Assembly (NCBI RefSeq): GCF_002953215.1
Contig: NZ_CP026378.1
Location: forward strand, 3,144,540 to 3,208,539
Length of the DNA: 64,000 bases
DNA from: Mixta calida
Lineage (GTDB): Bacteria > Pseudomonadota > Gammaproteobacteria > Enterobacterales > Enterobacteriaceae
Reading direction: 5' to 3'
Both the position numbers and the translations under genes were made by a program. The stretch's first letter is position 1. Each line of letters opens with the position of its first letter. Shown piece after piece: positions 8,451 to 16,963 of this stretch. The notes under the pieces were generated by a model that saw only the letters and a program-made list of their open reading frames with translations, did not search any database and was not told the origin of the DNA.

Positions 8451-10103
8451 CTATGCCGAATTACGCTGATGCAGCGAAGCGGAAACCTGCTGTAACAGCG
8501 GCGGCATATCGAGGCGCGGCAGCACCACTTCCACCAGCGACAGACGGCGCGCGTCAGCGATCAACTTCATCACCTCGGTCAACTGCACCGTTTCCATTAC
8601 GCGCCAGCATTGCGCCGGGCAGGCTTCGCTCAGCGCCTGCGGCAGCTGCGTCCAGTTCCAGGCAGCGATATCGTTATAGCGCTGTTCCGCGCCGTTGATG
8701 GCGCGCTCAACGGTGTAGCCTTCATTATTCAACAAAAAAATCAGCGGCTTCAGGTTATCGCGCATCATTGAGCTTAACTCCTGCACCGTCAGCTGCGCGG
8801 AGCCGTCGCCAATCAGCAAGATCACGCGCCGGTCCGGCTCCGCCGTCTGGGCGCCGAAGGTCGCCGGCAAAGTATAGCCGATAGATCCCCATAGCGGCTG
8901 CACCACCAGCTTCGCCCCTGCAGGCAGACGCAGCGCCGCCGCCCCGAAGGCGGCGGTGCCCTGCTCCGCCAGGATGAGATCGCCCGGTTGCAGAAAGGCC
9001 TGCATCGCCTGCCAGAAGGCGTTTTGCGTCAGACCCGGCTGTTCCGGCTGCGCCAGCGGCGCGGGATCGCAGCAGGCCAGCGTCCAGCGGTCGGCATAAC
9101 GCTGACAGAGCTGTTGCAGCTCGGCGACGGCGTCCGTCATCGCCAGCGGTGCGAAGCGCTCGCCCGCGACTGTCGCGCTAAAAGGCTGCAAATCGATATT
9201 GCGTTCAGGATCGATCCGCTGACTGAAGCCAACGGTAATGGTATCGGTGAAGCGTACGCCGACGCTGATGATCGCATCGGCCTGTTCAATCGCCTTGCGC
9301 GTCGCCTGAGCGCAGCCTTCGCCGGCATAGGTGCCGACAAAGCCGCGTCGCTGCTCATCCAGTACCCCTTTTCCCATCAGCAGCGTGGCGTGCGGCAGCG
9401 GCACCGCCTCCAGCCAGTGCGCCAGCTGCTGCTGGACGCCAAAGCGATCGGCGAGGAAATCGGCCAGCAGCGAAACGCTGCGCGCCGACGAAAGCCGTTT
9501 TTCCGCCGCGGCGCGAAACGCGGCCAGCGCCTGCGGATCGGTTTCCCTGCGCGCGGCTAAAGACTGCCTCGGCGCCTGCACGGACGCGCCGGCTACGTCT
9601 ACCGGCAGCAGCAGATAACCGGGGCGGCGCTGCGTCAGCGCTTCCGTTATCATCCGGTCGATTTCGGCGCAGGCGTTATCAGCGGTCAGCGCCGCCTGCG
9701 CCACGGTTACCTCGCGCTGCATACGCAGGAAGTGGCTGAAATCGCCGTCACCCAGCGAATGATGAATCAAATCGCCGCGTCGCTGCGCCTGCTGCGAAGG
9801 CGCGCCAACAATATGAATCACCGGCAGATATTCGGCATAGCTGCCTGCCGTGCCGTTAATGGCGCTCAGCTCGCCAACGCCGAACGTGGTCAGCAGCGCC
9901 GCAGCGCCCTGGCTGCGGGCGTAGCCGTCTGCGGCATAAGCGGCGTTGAGTTCATTGGCGCACCCTACCCACGCCAGGCGGGGATGAGCGATCACCCGAT
10001 CAAGAAATGCCAGATTAAAGTCGCCCGGCACGCCAAACAGATGATTGATACCGATTTCATTCAGTCGCTGTAGCAGATAATCACTTACGGTTAGGGCAGA
10101 CAT
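8451..10103 (-). CDS. ipdC: Indolepyruvate/phenylpyruvate decarboxylase
   Basis: A thiamine-diphosphate decarboxylase of 550 residues. It would convert indole-3-pyruvate (or phenylpyruvate) to the aldehyde, the key step of indole-3-acetic acid synthesis in plant-associated enterobacteria. Seen are FGVPGDFNLAFLDRVI at the N-terminus, the catalytic Glu in GCANELNAAYAADGYAR, and the cofactor motif beginning GDGSAQLTVQE and ending NNEGYT. The start at MSALTVSD has AAGGAG upstream; an in-frame ATG 6 codons earlier is less likely. It is not part of the E. coli gene order and is an accessory insertion here. It is divergent from an aldo-keto reductase. Pyruvate decarboxylase activity is an alternative within the family. 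Confidence 0.88.
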   Translation of the reverse strand: MSALTVSDYLLQRLNEIGINHLFGVPGDFNLAFLDRVIAHPRLAWVGCANELNAAYAADGYARSQGAAALLTTFGVGELSAINGTAGSYAEYLPVIHIVGAPSQQAQRRGDLIHHSLGDGDFSHFLRMQREVTVAQAALTADNACAEIDRMITEALTQRRPGYLLLPVDVAGASVQAPRQSLAARRETDPQALAAFRAAAEKRLSSARSVSLLADFLADRFGVQQQLAHWLEAVPLPHATLLMGKGVLDEQRRGFVGTYAGEGCAQATRKAIEQADAIISVGVRFTDTITVGFSQRIDPERNIDLQPFSATVAGERFAPLAMTDAVAELQQLCQRYADRWTLACCDPAPLAQPEQPGLTQNAFWQAMQAFLQPGDLILAEQGTAAFGAAALRLPAGAKLVVQPLWGSIGYTLPATFGAQTAEPDRRVILLIGDGSAQLTVQELSSMMRDNLKPLIFLLNNEGYTVERAINGAEQRYNDIAAWNWTQLPQALSEACPAQCWRVMETVQLTEVMKLIADARRLSLVEVVLPRLDMPPLLQQVSASLHQRNSA

Positions 10104-10256
10104 AGCAGACTCCTTGCGCAATCAGGTCATTTCAGTATCGATTATTCTGTCAGCACGTCGACATACGATATTGTTATCCCCTGTTGTCGCCTGGCAACCG
10201 GGCGTTACGCCTGAGGATTTTTCTGTAATTGCGAGCCGTCGCGCGCTTTTCATCAG

Positions 10257-10272
10257 GTGTAAACGTATACAC
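10257..10272. promoter_or_regulatory. Imperfect palindrome upstream of the aldo-keto reductase gene
   Basis: GTGTAAACGTATACAC has inverted arms GTGTA and TACAC around six bases. It lies 47 bases before the aldo-keto reductase start and about 155 bases upstream of ipdC. TyrR boxes (TGTAAA-N6-TTTACA) control ipdC in related bacteria, but the right arm here fits poorly, so the regulator is open. Confidence 0.3.
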
Positions 10273-10318
10273 TGCTAAGCGGCTTCTGTTCATTTATCCT
10301 CTTTCTCAGGGAATCGCT

Positions 10319-11308
10319 ATGCATTATCAACCTGATGCCGCTCGCTACCAGCAGATGGAGTATCGTCGTTCTGGTCGCAGCGGTCTTAAGCTGCCCGCCG
10401 TCTCACTGGGCTTATGGCATAACTTCGGCGACAGCACGCGCGTCGATAACAGCCGCGCGCTGCTGCGTCACGCCTTTGACTGCGGCATCACCCATTTCGA
10501 TCTGGCTAATAATTACGGTCCGCCGCCAGGCTCGGCGGAAGAGAATTTTGGCCGCATCCTGCGTGAGGATTTTCACGGCTATCGCGATGAACTGATTATC
10601 TCGACCAAAGCGGGCTATACCATGTGGGACGGCCCTTACGGCGACTGGGGTTCGCGGAAATATCTGGTCTCCAGCCTCGATCAGAGCCTGAAGCGCATGG
10701 GCCTGGAGTATGTCGACATTTTTTATCATCACCGTCCCGATCCGGAAACGCCGCTGGAAGAGACGATGATGGCGCTCGATCAGGTGGTGCGTCAGGGCAA
10801 AGCGCTGTACGCCGCCATTTCCAACTATCCCGCCGAGCGCGCTGCCGAGGCGATTCAGATCCTGCGCGACCTTGGCACGCCCTGCCTGATCCATCAGCCA
10901 AAATATTCGCTGTTTGAACGTCAGCCGGAAGGTGGCCTGCTGGATGTGCTGCAACGCGAAGGCGTCGGCTGCATCGCTTTTTCGCCGCTGGCCGGCGGCG
11001 TGCTGACCGATCGCTATCTGAACGGGGTGCCGGAAGATTCGCGCGCCGCCAGCGGCAGCCGTTTTCTCAGCACCGATCAGCTGACGCAGGAGAAGATGGA
11101 GAAGGTCCAGCAGCTGAACGAGATCGCCCAGCGTCGCGGTCAGAAGCTGGCGCAGATGGCGCTGGCCTGGGTGCTGCGTCAACCGGCGATGACCAGCGTG
11201 CTGATCGGCGCCAGCAAAACCAGCCAGATCGATGATGCGGTGCAGATGCTGCAACAGAGCCGCCTCAGCGAGGACGAACTGCAGGAAATCGACGCGCTGC
11301 TGCGTTAA
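10319..11308 (+). CDS. Aldo-keto reductase, YghZ (Gpr)-like
   Basis: A 329-residue NADPH-dependent aldo/keto reductase of the AKR14/YghZ group; E. coli YghZ (346 residues) reduces L-glyceraldehyde 3-phosphate and methylglyoxal. Seen are ITHFDLANNYGPPPGSAEEN holding the catalytic Asp and Tyr, the lysine in ISTKAGYTMWDGPYG, the histidine in VDIFYHHRPD, and the cofactor segment VLIGASKTSQIDD. The start is ATG at 10319 with CAGGGA upstream; an in-frame extension to 10229 lacks family similarity. The C-terminus is about 15 residues shorter than YghZ. It may be a second paralogue in this genome. It is divergent from ipdC. Confidence 0.88.
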   Translation: MHYQPDAARYQQMEYRRSGRSGLKLPAVSLGLWHNFGDSTRVDNSRALLRHAFDCGITHFDLANNYGPPPGSAEENFGRILREDFHGYRDELIISTKAGYTMWDGPYGDWGSRKYLVSSLDQSLKRMGLEYVDIFYHHRPDPETPLEETMMALDQVVRQGKALYAAISNYPAERAAEAIQILRDLGTPCLIHQPKYSLFERQPEGGLLDVLQREGVGCIAFSPLAGGVLTDRYLNGVPEDSRAASGSRFLSTDQLTQEKMEKVQQLNEIAQRRGQKLAQMALAWVLRQPAMTSVLIGASKTSQIDDAVQMLQQSRLSEDELQEIDALLR

Positions 11309-11455
11309 TTCCCCTCTCTGGCTGTGTCCGCACAGCCAGAAAATTCTCAATTCAGATTAACCTTATCTTTTTCAGAACGCAGTTGCTGCTATTTGCGCGC
11401 GATATTTATATGCTGGCGCAACAGTGCTGCTGTTTGCGCACTGATAAGGAGAAAT

Positions 11456-11866
11456 ATGAAACGCGCCCTTATTATTGCCGCTTTGCTGGCAAGTTTGTCA
11501 CCTTTCGCGATACACACAGCACATGCCGACGGCGCTTCCATCACCCTGGCCCCGGGCATTACTCTGCAACTGGGCGACCGCGATCGTCATGGTCGTTATT
11601 GGGACGGCGGACGCTGGCGCGACGGACGCTGGTGGCATGACCGTTACGAATGGCAACGCGGTCGCTGGTGGCGTCACGAACAGTGGCGTCGCGAGCAGTG
11701 GCAGCGCAACCGGGATTGGCAGCGCCATGAATGGCGTCAGGAGCGGGAATGGCGTCATCGTGAACGCGACCGCGAATGGCGCCGGGATCGGGAATGGCGC
11801 AATCATGAACGCGCCCGTGAATGGCGGCATCAGCAGTGGGAAGGCCGCCGCCATCATCATGATTAA
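11456..11866 (+). CDS. ypeC: DUF2502 secreted protein, YpeC-like, with a Trp/Arg-rich tail
   Basis: A 136-residue exported protein. A signal peptide (cleavage near AHA-DG, residue 24) precedes ITLAPGITLQLGDRD and YWDGGRWRDGRWW, the core of the DUF2502 family. E. coli YpeC (about 108 residues) occupies the same place beside mntH. The remainder, residues 60-132, is a low-complexity run of EWR/RRDREWR/HERAREWR units rich in Trp, Arg, Glu and His, longer than in E. coli, ending in a His cluster. Function is unknown; a metal- or envelope-binding role is only a guess. The ribosome-binding site AAGGAG lies at 11447-11452. The synteny and signal peptide are clear. Confidence 0.85.
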   Translation: MKRALIIAALLASLSPFAIHTAHADGASITLAPGITLQLGDRDRHGRYWDGGRWRDGRWWHDRYEWQRGRWWRHEQWRREQWQRNRDWQRHEWRQEREWRHRERDREWRRDREWRNHERAREWRHQQWEGRRHHHD

Positions 11867-11890
11867 CCCCCGCGAAGCCGGATAACAGAA

Positions 11891-11920
11891 GGCCCGCGTT
11901 ATGGATAACGCGGGCCTTGC
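11891..11920. terminator. Terminator between convergent ypeC and mntH
   Basis: GGCCCGCGTTA and TAACGCGGGCC form an 11-bp stem with a short TGGA loop just after ypeC. It may serve both genes. Confidence 0.65.
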
Positions 11921-11975
11921 TACAAAGGCGGCAATGGTCAGGCTGAAGTTAATGCCGCGCGGTCGGGCTCTGCAC

Positions 11976-13220
11976 TCAACCCAGCCCCAGCGCCTCGCCT
12001 GCCAGCAGGTAGATGTTCAGCGCCACCACCAGCACCACGATAACCCAGCCTACGGTTTGCATAATACGCGAGTTGGTCATATCGCCCATCAGCTCCTGCT
12101 TGCCGGTAAACACCAGCAGCGGCACCAGCGCCAGCGCAATGCCGAAGCTCAGCAGCACCTGGCTCATCACCAGGATGCGCGTCGGATCCCATCCCGCCAT
12201 AATGACAATAAAAGAAGGCAGCATGGTGATCGCACGACGCAGCCAGAGCGGAATATGGAAATGAATAAATCCCTGCATCACCACCTGCCCCGCCAGCGTG
12301 CCTACTACCGTAGAAGAGAGGCCAGCCGCTACCAGGCTCAGGCCGAAGACCAGCGCCGCGGCGTCGCTTAACAGCGGCTTCAGCGTCAGGTAGGCCTGAT
12401 CGAGATCCGCCACGCCGGAATGGCCGTTAAAGTGAAAGGCTGCCGCCGCCGTCGCCATCATCGCCAGGTTAACGAATCCGGCAATCGTCATGGCGATCGC
12501 CACATCGAGCTTGGTTGAAGAGTAGCGTTCGCCACGCGAGCTGCCGCGCCCGCCGTTTTGCGTCAGCGACGAGTGCAGATAGATAACGTGCGGCATAATG
12601 GTCGCGCCCAGCACGCCCGCCGCAAGAAACACCGCGTCGGCGGTCGGCAGCGAAGGCAGCGCCATTCCCTGCAGCAGCTCGGTCATTTTCGGCTGCGAAA
12701 AGAACAGCTCGACGATATAGGCGGCGGCGACAAACAGCAGCAGCCCGCCGATAACCAGCTCCAGCGGCTTTTGCCCGCGATTTTGCAGCATCAAAATTAA
12801 GAAGGTGGCGACGCCGGTCAGCACCGCGCCCTGCAACAGTGAGATGCCGAGCAGCATCTTAAAGCCGAGCGCGGCGCCGATAAATTCCGCCAGATCGGTA
12901 GCCATGGCGATAATTTCCGCCTGCACCCAGTAGAACCAGACGGCCGGACGCGGAAAGCGGTCGCGGATATGCTCGGCGAGATTTTTCCCGGTGGCGATGC
13001 CGAGCTTGGCGGACATCAGCTGGATCACCATCGCCATGACGTTGGCCCACACCACGACCCACAGCAGTTTATAGCCATAGGAGGCGCCGGCCTGAATATT
13101 GGTCGCGAAGTTGCCCGGATCGATATAGCCAATCGCCGCAACGAAAGCCGGTCCCAACAGAGCCAGCTTTACCTTACGGGCTCCGCGTGCTGCTCGTTCC
13201 GCGGTGCGGCTTTCTAACAT
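11976..13220 (-). CDS. mntH: Mn(2+)/H+ symporter MntH (NRAMP)
   Basis: A proton-driven manganese importer of the NRAMP family, 414 residues with about eleven membrane helices (E. coli MntH has 412). The metal-binding motifs are present: DPGN in [15 protein letters not shown] (TM1) and MPH in [14 protein letters not shown] (TM6). It acts in the inner membrane and supplies Mn during iron limitation and oxidative stress. A perfect MntR-like palindrome lies about 100 bases upstream, so repression by Mn-bound MntR is likely. It is divergent from nupC, as in E. coli. Confidence 0.97.
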   Translation of the reverse strand: MLESRTAERAARGARKVKLALLGPAFVAAIGYIDPGNFATNIQAGASYGYKLLWVVVWANVMAMVIQLMSAKLGIATGKNLAEHIRDRFPRPAVWFYWVQAEIIAMATDLAEFIGAALGFKMLLGISLLQGAVLTGVATFLILMLQNRGQKPLELVIGGLLLFVAAAYIVELFFSQPKMTELLQGMALPSLPTADAVFLAAGVLGATIMPHVIYLHSSLTQNGGRGSSRGERYSSTKLDVAIAMTIAGFVNLAMMATAAAAFHFNGHSGVADLDQAYLTLKPLLSDAAALVFGLSLVAAGLSSTVVGTLAGQVVMQGFIHFHIPLWLRRAITMLPSFIVIMAGWDPTRILVMSQVLLSFGIALALVPLLVFTGKQELMGDMTNSRIMQTVGWVIVVLVVALNIYLLAGEALGLG

Positions 13221-13320
13221 AGTCGTTATCCTGTCTGAACGTTTTTGTCACCCTTACAGGGTAAAGGGACATTAACCAAGGTAAAATATGATTGTCGTTA
13301 TCGCTGTGATAGCTCGCGCT

Positions 13321-13348
13321 ATAAAGTATAGCAATGGCTATACTTTAT
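13321..13348. promoter_or_regulatory. MntR-box-like perfect palindrome upstream of mntH
   Basis: Two perfect 12-base arms, ATAAAGTATAGC and GCTATACTTTAT, flank AATG. The centre ATAGC-N4-GCTAT matches the enterobacterial MntR box (recalled as AACATAGC-N4-GCTATGTT). On the mntH strand it contains TATACT, which could be the -10 element, so a bound repressor would block the promoter. Confidence 0.7.
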
Positions 13349-13581
13349 TCCAGAATAGCCGACTGTTAAAATTTCAGCAACGCATTAACTGTATGCCATG
13401 ACCAGAATGTTAACAATGAATATGTGGTTTTTTTAATCAGTGTTACAGTTGTGATCCGGCAGTCTTTTCTGACGCGAGCAGCGATAGGCAATTGTTATAT
13501 TGTGGACTTGATCTCGTTTTTACGCCCGGTGTTACATAGAATACGCAGCGAAATATAACCTGCCTCAAAATTGGAGCATAC
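13349..13581 (+). other. nupC upstream region
   Basis: This AT-rich 230-base stretch separates the mntH promoter from nupC. It holds several TGTGA-like half sites (for example near 13450 and 13500) but no convincing full CRP consensus. CytR/CRP control is known for E. coli nupC; here it is only plausible. The ribosome-binding site TTGGAG precedes the nupC ATG. Confidence 0.35.
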
Positions 13582-14769
13582 ATGTCCCGCATTTTGCATT
13601 TTGTTCTGGCGCTGGTTGTGGTTGCGTTGCTGGCCTTGCTGGTGAGCCGCGATCGTAAAAACATCCGCGTCCGTTTTATCATACAGCTGTTAGTGATCGA
13701 GGTACTGCTTGCGTGGTTCTTCCTTAACTCTGAAGCTGGCCTGGGATTCGTAAAAGGCTTTGCCGGCCTGTTTGATTACCTGTTGAAATACGCGGCTGAA
13801 GGGACCAACTTCGTATTCGGTGGTATGAATGACAAAGGCCTGGCGTTTTTCTTCCTCAATGTTCTCTGCCCGATTGTCTTTATCTCCGCGCTGATTGGTA
13901 TTTTGCAGCATTTCCGTATTCTTCCCATCGTTATTCGCGCTATCGGTACGGTACTGTCGAAAATCAACGGCATGGGCAAACTGGAATCTTTTAATGCGGT
14001 CAGTTCACTGATCCTGGGGCAGTCAGAAAACTTTATCGCCTATAAAGATATCCTGGGACAGATGTCGCAGCGCCGTATGTACACTATGGCCGCTACCGCG
14101 ATGTCTACCGTTTCCATGTCTATCGTCGGCGCCTATATGACCATGCTGCAGCCCAAGTATGTAGTCGCTGCGCTGGTGTTGAATATGTTTAGCACCTTTA
14201 TCGTGCTGTCATTGATCAACCCGTATCGCGTCGACAGCGAAGAAGACCTGCAGCTGAACGACCTGCATAAAGGCCAGAGCTTCTTTGAAATGCTGGGCGA
14301 ATATATCCTTGCCGGTTTCCGCGTAGCGATTATCGTGGCGGCGATGCTGATTGGCTTTATCGCGCTGATCTCCGGCATTAACGCGCTGTTTGACGCCATC
14401 TTCGGCATCAGCTTCCAGGGCGTTCTCGGCTATGTCTTCTTCCCGTTTGCCTGGGTGATGGGCGTGCCGAGCAGCGAAGCGTTGCAGGTAGGCAGCATCA
14501 TGGCGACCAAGCTGGTTTCCAACGAATTCGTGGCGATGATGGATCTGCAGAAAATCGCTGGTCAGCTCTCCCCGCGCGGCGAAGGCATCCTGTCTGTTTT
14601 CCTGGTCTCTTTTGCTAACTTCTCCTCCATCGGCATCGTTGCCGGTGCGATTAAAGGTCTGCATGAAGAGCAGGGCAACGTGGTGTCGCGCTTTGGTCTG
14701 AAGCTGCTGTACGGCTCTACGCTGGTTAGCGTGCTGTCAGCCTCTATCGCAGGCCTGGTGCTTAGCTAA
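13582..14769 (+). CDS. nupC: Nucleoside permease NupC
   Basis: A concentrative nucleoside transporter (CNT family), 395 residues, carrying nucleosides with protons across the inner membrane. It is almost collinear with E. coli NupC (400 residues). Landmarks are the N-terminal membrane hairpin, [20 protein letters not shown], the signature [16 protein letters not shown], and [21 protein letters not shown] gap of about five residues relative to E. coli occurs in the region near residue 270. It is a single-gene unit with a strong terminator after it. Confidence 0.96.
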   Translation: MSRILHFVLALVVVALLALLVSRDRKNIRVRFIIQLLVIEVLLAWFFLNSEAGLGFVKGFAGLFDYLLKYAAEGTNFVFGGMNDKGLAFFFLNVLCPIVFISALIGILQHFRILPIVIRAIGTVLSKINGMGKLESFNAVSSLILGQSENFIAYKDILGQMSQRRMYTMAATAMSTVSMSIVGAYMTMLQPKYVVAALVLNMFSTFIVLSLINPYRVDSEEDLQLNDLHKGQSFFEMLGEYILAGFRVAIIVAAMLIGFIALISGINALFDAIFGISFQGVLGYVFFPFAWVMGVPSSEALQVGSIMATKLVSNEFVAMMDLQKIAGQLSPRGEGILSVFLVSFANFSSIGIVAGAIKGLHEEQGNVVSRFGLKLLYGSTLVSVLSASIAGLVLS

Positions 14770-14785
14770 GCCGTTTACGAATGAA

Positions 14786-14813
14786 AAAGACCGGGCTCTT
14801 GCCCGGTTTTTTT
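14786..14813 (+). terminator. Rho-independent terminator of nupC
   Basis: ACCGGGC and GCCCGGT pair around TCTT and are followed by a seven-T run, 20-odd bases past the nupC stop. Confidence 0.85.
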
Positions 14814-15034
14814 ATGGGCCCGGTCAGGCGGCCAGCAGCAAAAGCGGAAAACAGCAGCAGCGGAAGGAGGCAATGTGATGCGCTTAACCGACAGGTTCCG
14901 CCCAGGAAGGCGTATATATGCAGAAAACGCGTTGGAACAGGCTAAAAACCGCATGGAAATGCACAAGGAATAAACAGAAAGCTGAATGCGATTGAACAGA
15001 AAAGAGAGGAATAAAAGGGATCGAACAGAAAGTA

Positions 15035-15110
<76 letters not shown>

Positions 15111-15158
15111 ACATCAGAGATAGTGATTAACCGTCGCCAAACCTCTTGGGATAAGATT

Positions 15159-15234
<76 letters not shown>

Positions 15235-15267
15235 GTACCGGATAATCGTGTCGTGTTGACGGAGCGC

Positions 15268-15296
15268 ATAATATGAAACCGCCCCCAGGGTGTCAA
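15268..15296 (-). promoter_or_regulatory. Sigma-70 promoter of the tRNA-Ala pair
   Basis: On the minus strand TTGACA (15291-15296) and TATTAT (15268-15273) are separated by exactly 17 bases, followed by a GC-rich discriminator GCGCTCC, typical of stringently controlled stable-RNA promoters. The first tRNA begins about 34 bases downstream of the -10 element. Confidence 0.85.
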
Positions 15297-15650
15297 CGGC
15301 AAATTTTAAATCTGTGTTTGATCGCTGAAAAAGGCGTCAATCAAGGCGTTAGGTTGCAGAGGAAATATGACAGCGCGCCGCATAATCCTCCCTCATGGCC
15401 CGGCGTAAAGCAGGTCATAAGGTCAGTTGCCGTTGTGGAAAGATTTCCCACTACACAACGCAGCGGACGGCTATTTGAATGTTAATTTGGCGTTAATGTC
15501 ATTACAAAAAGTCGCTTGTTATTGTTAATTTGCTATGCAAAACTTCGCACGCTAATTAATCGAACGGTTCATCGCTTCCGCTCCGGCCGTGTTCTGCGGC
15601 TAACGAGAAGTGAAAACCTGCATGACTCTTTGACTAACACCAGAGCTACT
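15297..15650. other. Intergenic region upstream of the FNT gene
   Basis: About 350 bases between the tRNA promoter and the channel gene. It includes an AT-rich stretch (15480-15560) that may carry the promoter of the channel gene. No coding sequence or RNA gene is recognised here. Confidence 0.4.
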
Positions 15651-16439
15651 ATGTCCTTGCATTCACCTAAAGAAATCGCCGCTATCGCTATTCAGTCCGG
15701 CGTGACGAAAAGCCGTCTTCCCGTTTCATCGCTGCTGATCCTCGGCTTTATGGCCGGCGCGTTTATTGCTGTCGGCTTCCTGCTCGATCTGCATGTTATC
15801 AACAAACTGCCTGCTGACTGGGGCTCCTTTGGCGGCTTTCTTGGCGCTGCGGTATTCCCGGTGGGCCTGATCCTGACGATTCTTGCCGGCGGCGAGCTGC
15901 TGACTGGCAATATGCTGACGATGCCTATCGCCTGGTTTGCTCGTCAGATCAGCGGTTTCAGCCTGCTGCGCAACTGGTTCTGGATTACCATCGCTAACTT
16001 TATCGGCAGCATCGCCGTAGCGTGGTTCTTTGGCCATATCCTCGGCATGACTGAAGGCGATTATCTGAATAAGACCGTCGCGATCGCCAGCGCGAAAGTT
16101 AACGCAGACTTCACGCACGCTTTTATTTCCGGCATCGGCTGTAACTGGCTGGTTTGTCTGGCCGTCTGGCTGGCGTTCGCCAGTAAAGATGTGGTGGGTA
16201 AAATCTTCGGCGCCTGGTTCCCGGTGATGGCGTTTGTCGCTATCGGCTTTCAGCACGTGGTCGCGAACATGTTTATCGTCCCGGCCGCCATTTTCGCCGG
16301 TCAGCTGACCTGGGCGGACTACCTGCCGAACTTTGTCGCCGTGTTCCTGGGGAACGCCGTCGGCGGCGCCGTGTTCGTTGCCCTCGCCTATTTCCTTGCT
16401 TACCGCCCGGCTGCGGAAGCGGCGACCACCCCGCGTTAA
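15651..16439 (+). CDS. Formate/nitrite transporter (FNT) family channel
   Basis: A 262-residue inner-membrane protein with six hydrophobic segments in the FNT fold, passing small monovalent anions such as formate or nitrite. Seen are GFMAGAFIAVGFLLDL in TM1, LAGGELLTGNMLTMP in TM2, and IGCNWLVCLAVWLAFASKDVVG followed by GFQHVVANMF, a characteristic pair holding the pore histidine. The start at MSLHSPKEIAA fits the family; frames continue upstream without similarity. The precise substrate is unknown. It is not at this place in E. coli, so it is an accessory gene between the alanine tRNAs and yfeC. Confidence 0.88.
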   Translation: MSLHSPKEIAAIAIQSGVTKSRLPVSSLLILGFMAGAFIAVGFLLDLHVINKLPADWGSFGGFLGAAVFPVGLILTILAGGELLTGNMLTMPIAWFARQISGFSLLRNWFWITIANFIGSIAVAWFFGHILGMTEGDYLNKTVAIASAKVNADFTHAFISGIGCNWLVCLAVWLAFASKDVVGKIFGAWFPVMAFVAIGFQHVVANMFIVPAAIFAGQLTWADYLPNFVAVFLGNAVGGAVFVALAYFLAYRPAAEAATTPR

Positions 16440-16446
16440 TCTCTTT

Positions 16447-16478
16447 CTCCTTCGCCTGCGGGCGGAGGAGATCACTTT
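16447..16478 (+). terminator. Likely terminator of the FNT gene
   Basis: CTCCTTCGCC and GGCGGAGGAG-type arms form a GC-rich hairpin directly after the stop, followed by ATCACTTTTTC. The T-run is slightly displaced, so efficiency is uncertain. Confidence 0.5.
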
Positions 16479-16563
16479 TTCTGTTAGTGATCCACGTTAG
16501 TTAATCGCGTCACGTTTTCATGTAATATATCCGCCTGTTGCTTAAGTTTACAGGGACTGAAAC

Positions 16564-16917
16564 GTGAAAGAGGAATGGTTAACGCCGGACGAACTTGCCC
16601 AGCGGACAGGCTACACGCGCCAGACAATCAACAAGTGGATTAAGCGCGAGGGATGGATTACGCAGCCAAAACCCGGCGTTCAGGGCGGCAAAGCGCGTAT
16701 TGTGAAAATCGATGAGCGTGTAACGCATTATCTGAACGCCGCGCGTCACGCCGCCGAACCTGCAGGCACCTATCTGGCGAAGCCGAATTCCCTGCCTGCC
16801 CTGTTGCTCTCTTTCGCTCAGCAAATGACGCCGCCGGAACAGGAAAGGCTGCAAAATCTCCTGTTGCGCGAAGGGGTGAAAGGATTGTTGCAGCGGCTGG
16901 ATATTGAAGATAAGTAA
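16564..16917 (+). CDS. yfeC: YfeC-family putative DNA-binding protein (DUF1323)
   Basis: A 117-residue protein of the YfeC/YfiI group found upstream of gltX in E. coli. An N-terminal helix-turn-helix reads TPDELAQRTGYTRQTINKWI followed by PKPGVQGGKARIV. The C-terminal half is helical with LLLREGVKGLLQRL. It starts at GTG 16564, matching the family length; the preceding CAGGGACTGAAAC supplies the ribosome-binding site. It is assumed to bind DNA, but target and role are unknown. It shares a bidirectional terminator with the convergent gltX. Confidence 0.88.
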   Translation: MKEEWLTPDELAQRTGYTRQTINKWIKREGWITQPKPGVQGGKARIVKIDERVTHYLNAARHAAEPAGTYLAKPNSLPALLLSFAQQMTPPEQERLQNLLLREGVKGLLQRLDIEDK

Positions 16918-16949
16918 AAAAAAACCGGAAGCGCGCTTCCGGTTTTTTT
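16917..16949. terminator. Bidirectional terminator between yfeC and gltX
   Basis: A near-perfect palindrome, AAACCGGAAGC and GCTTCCGGTTT, with A-run on the left and T-run on the right works on both strands for the two convergent genes. Confidence 0.9.
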
Positions 16950-16963
16950 ATGCAGCAGAAAAA

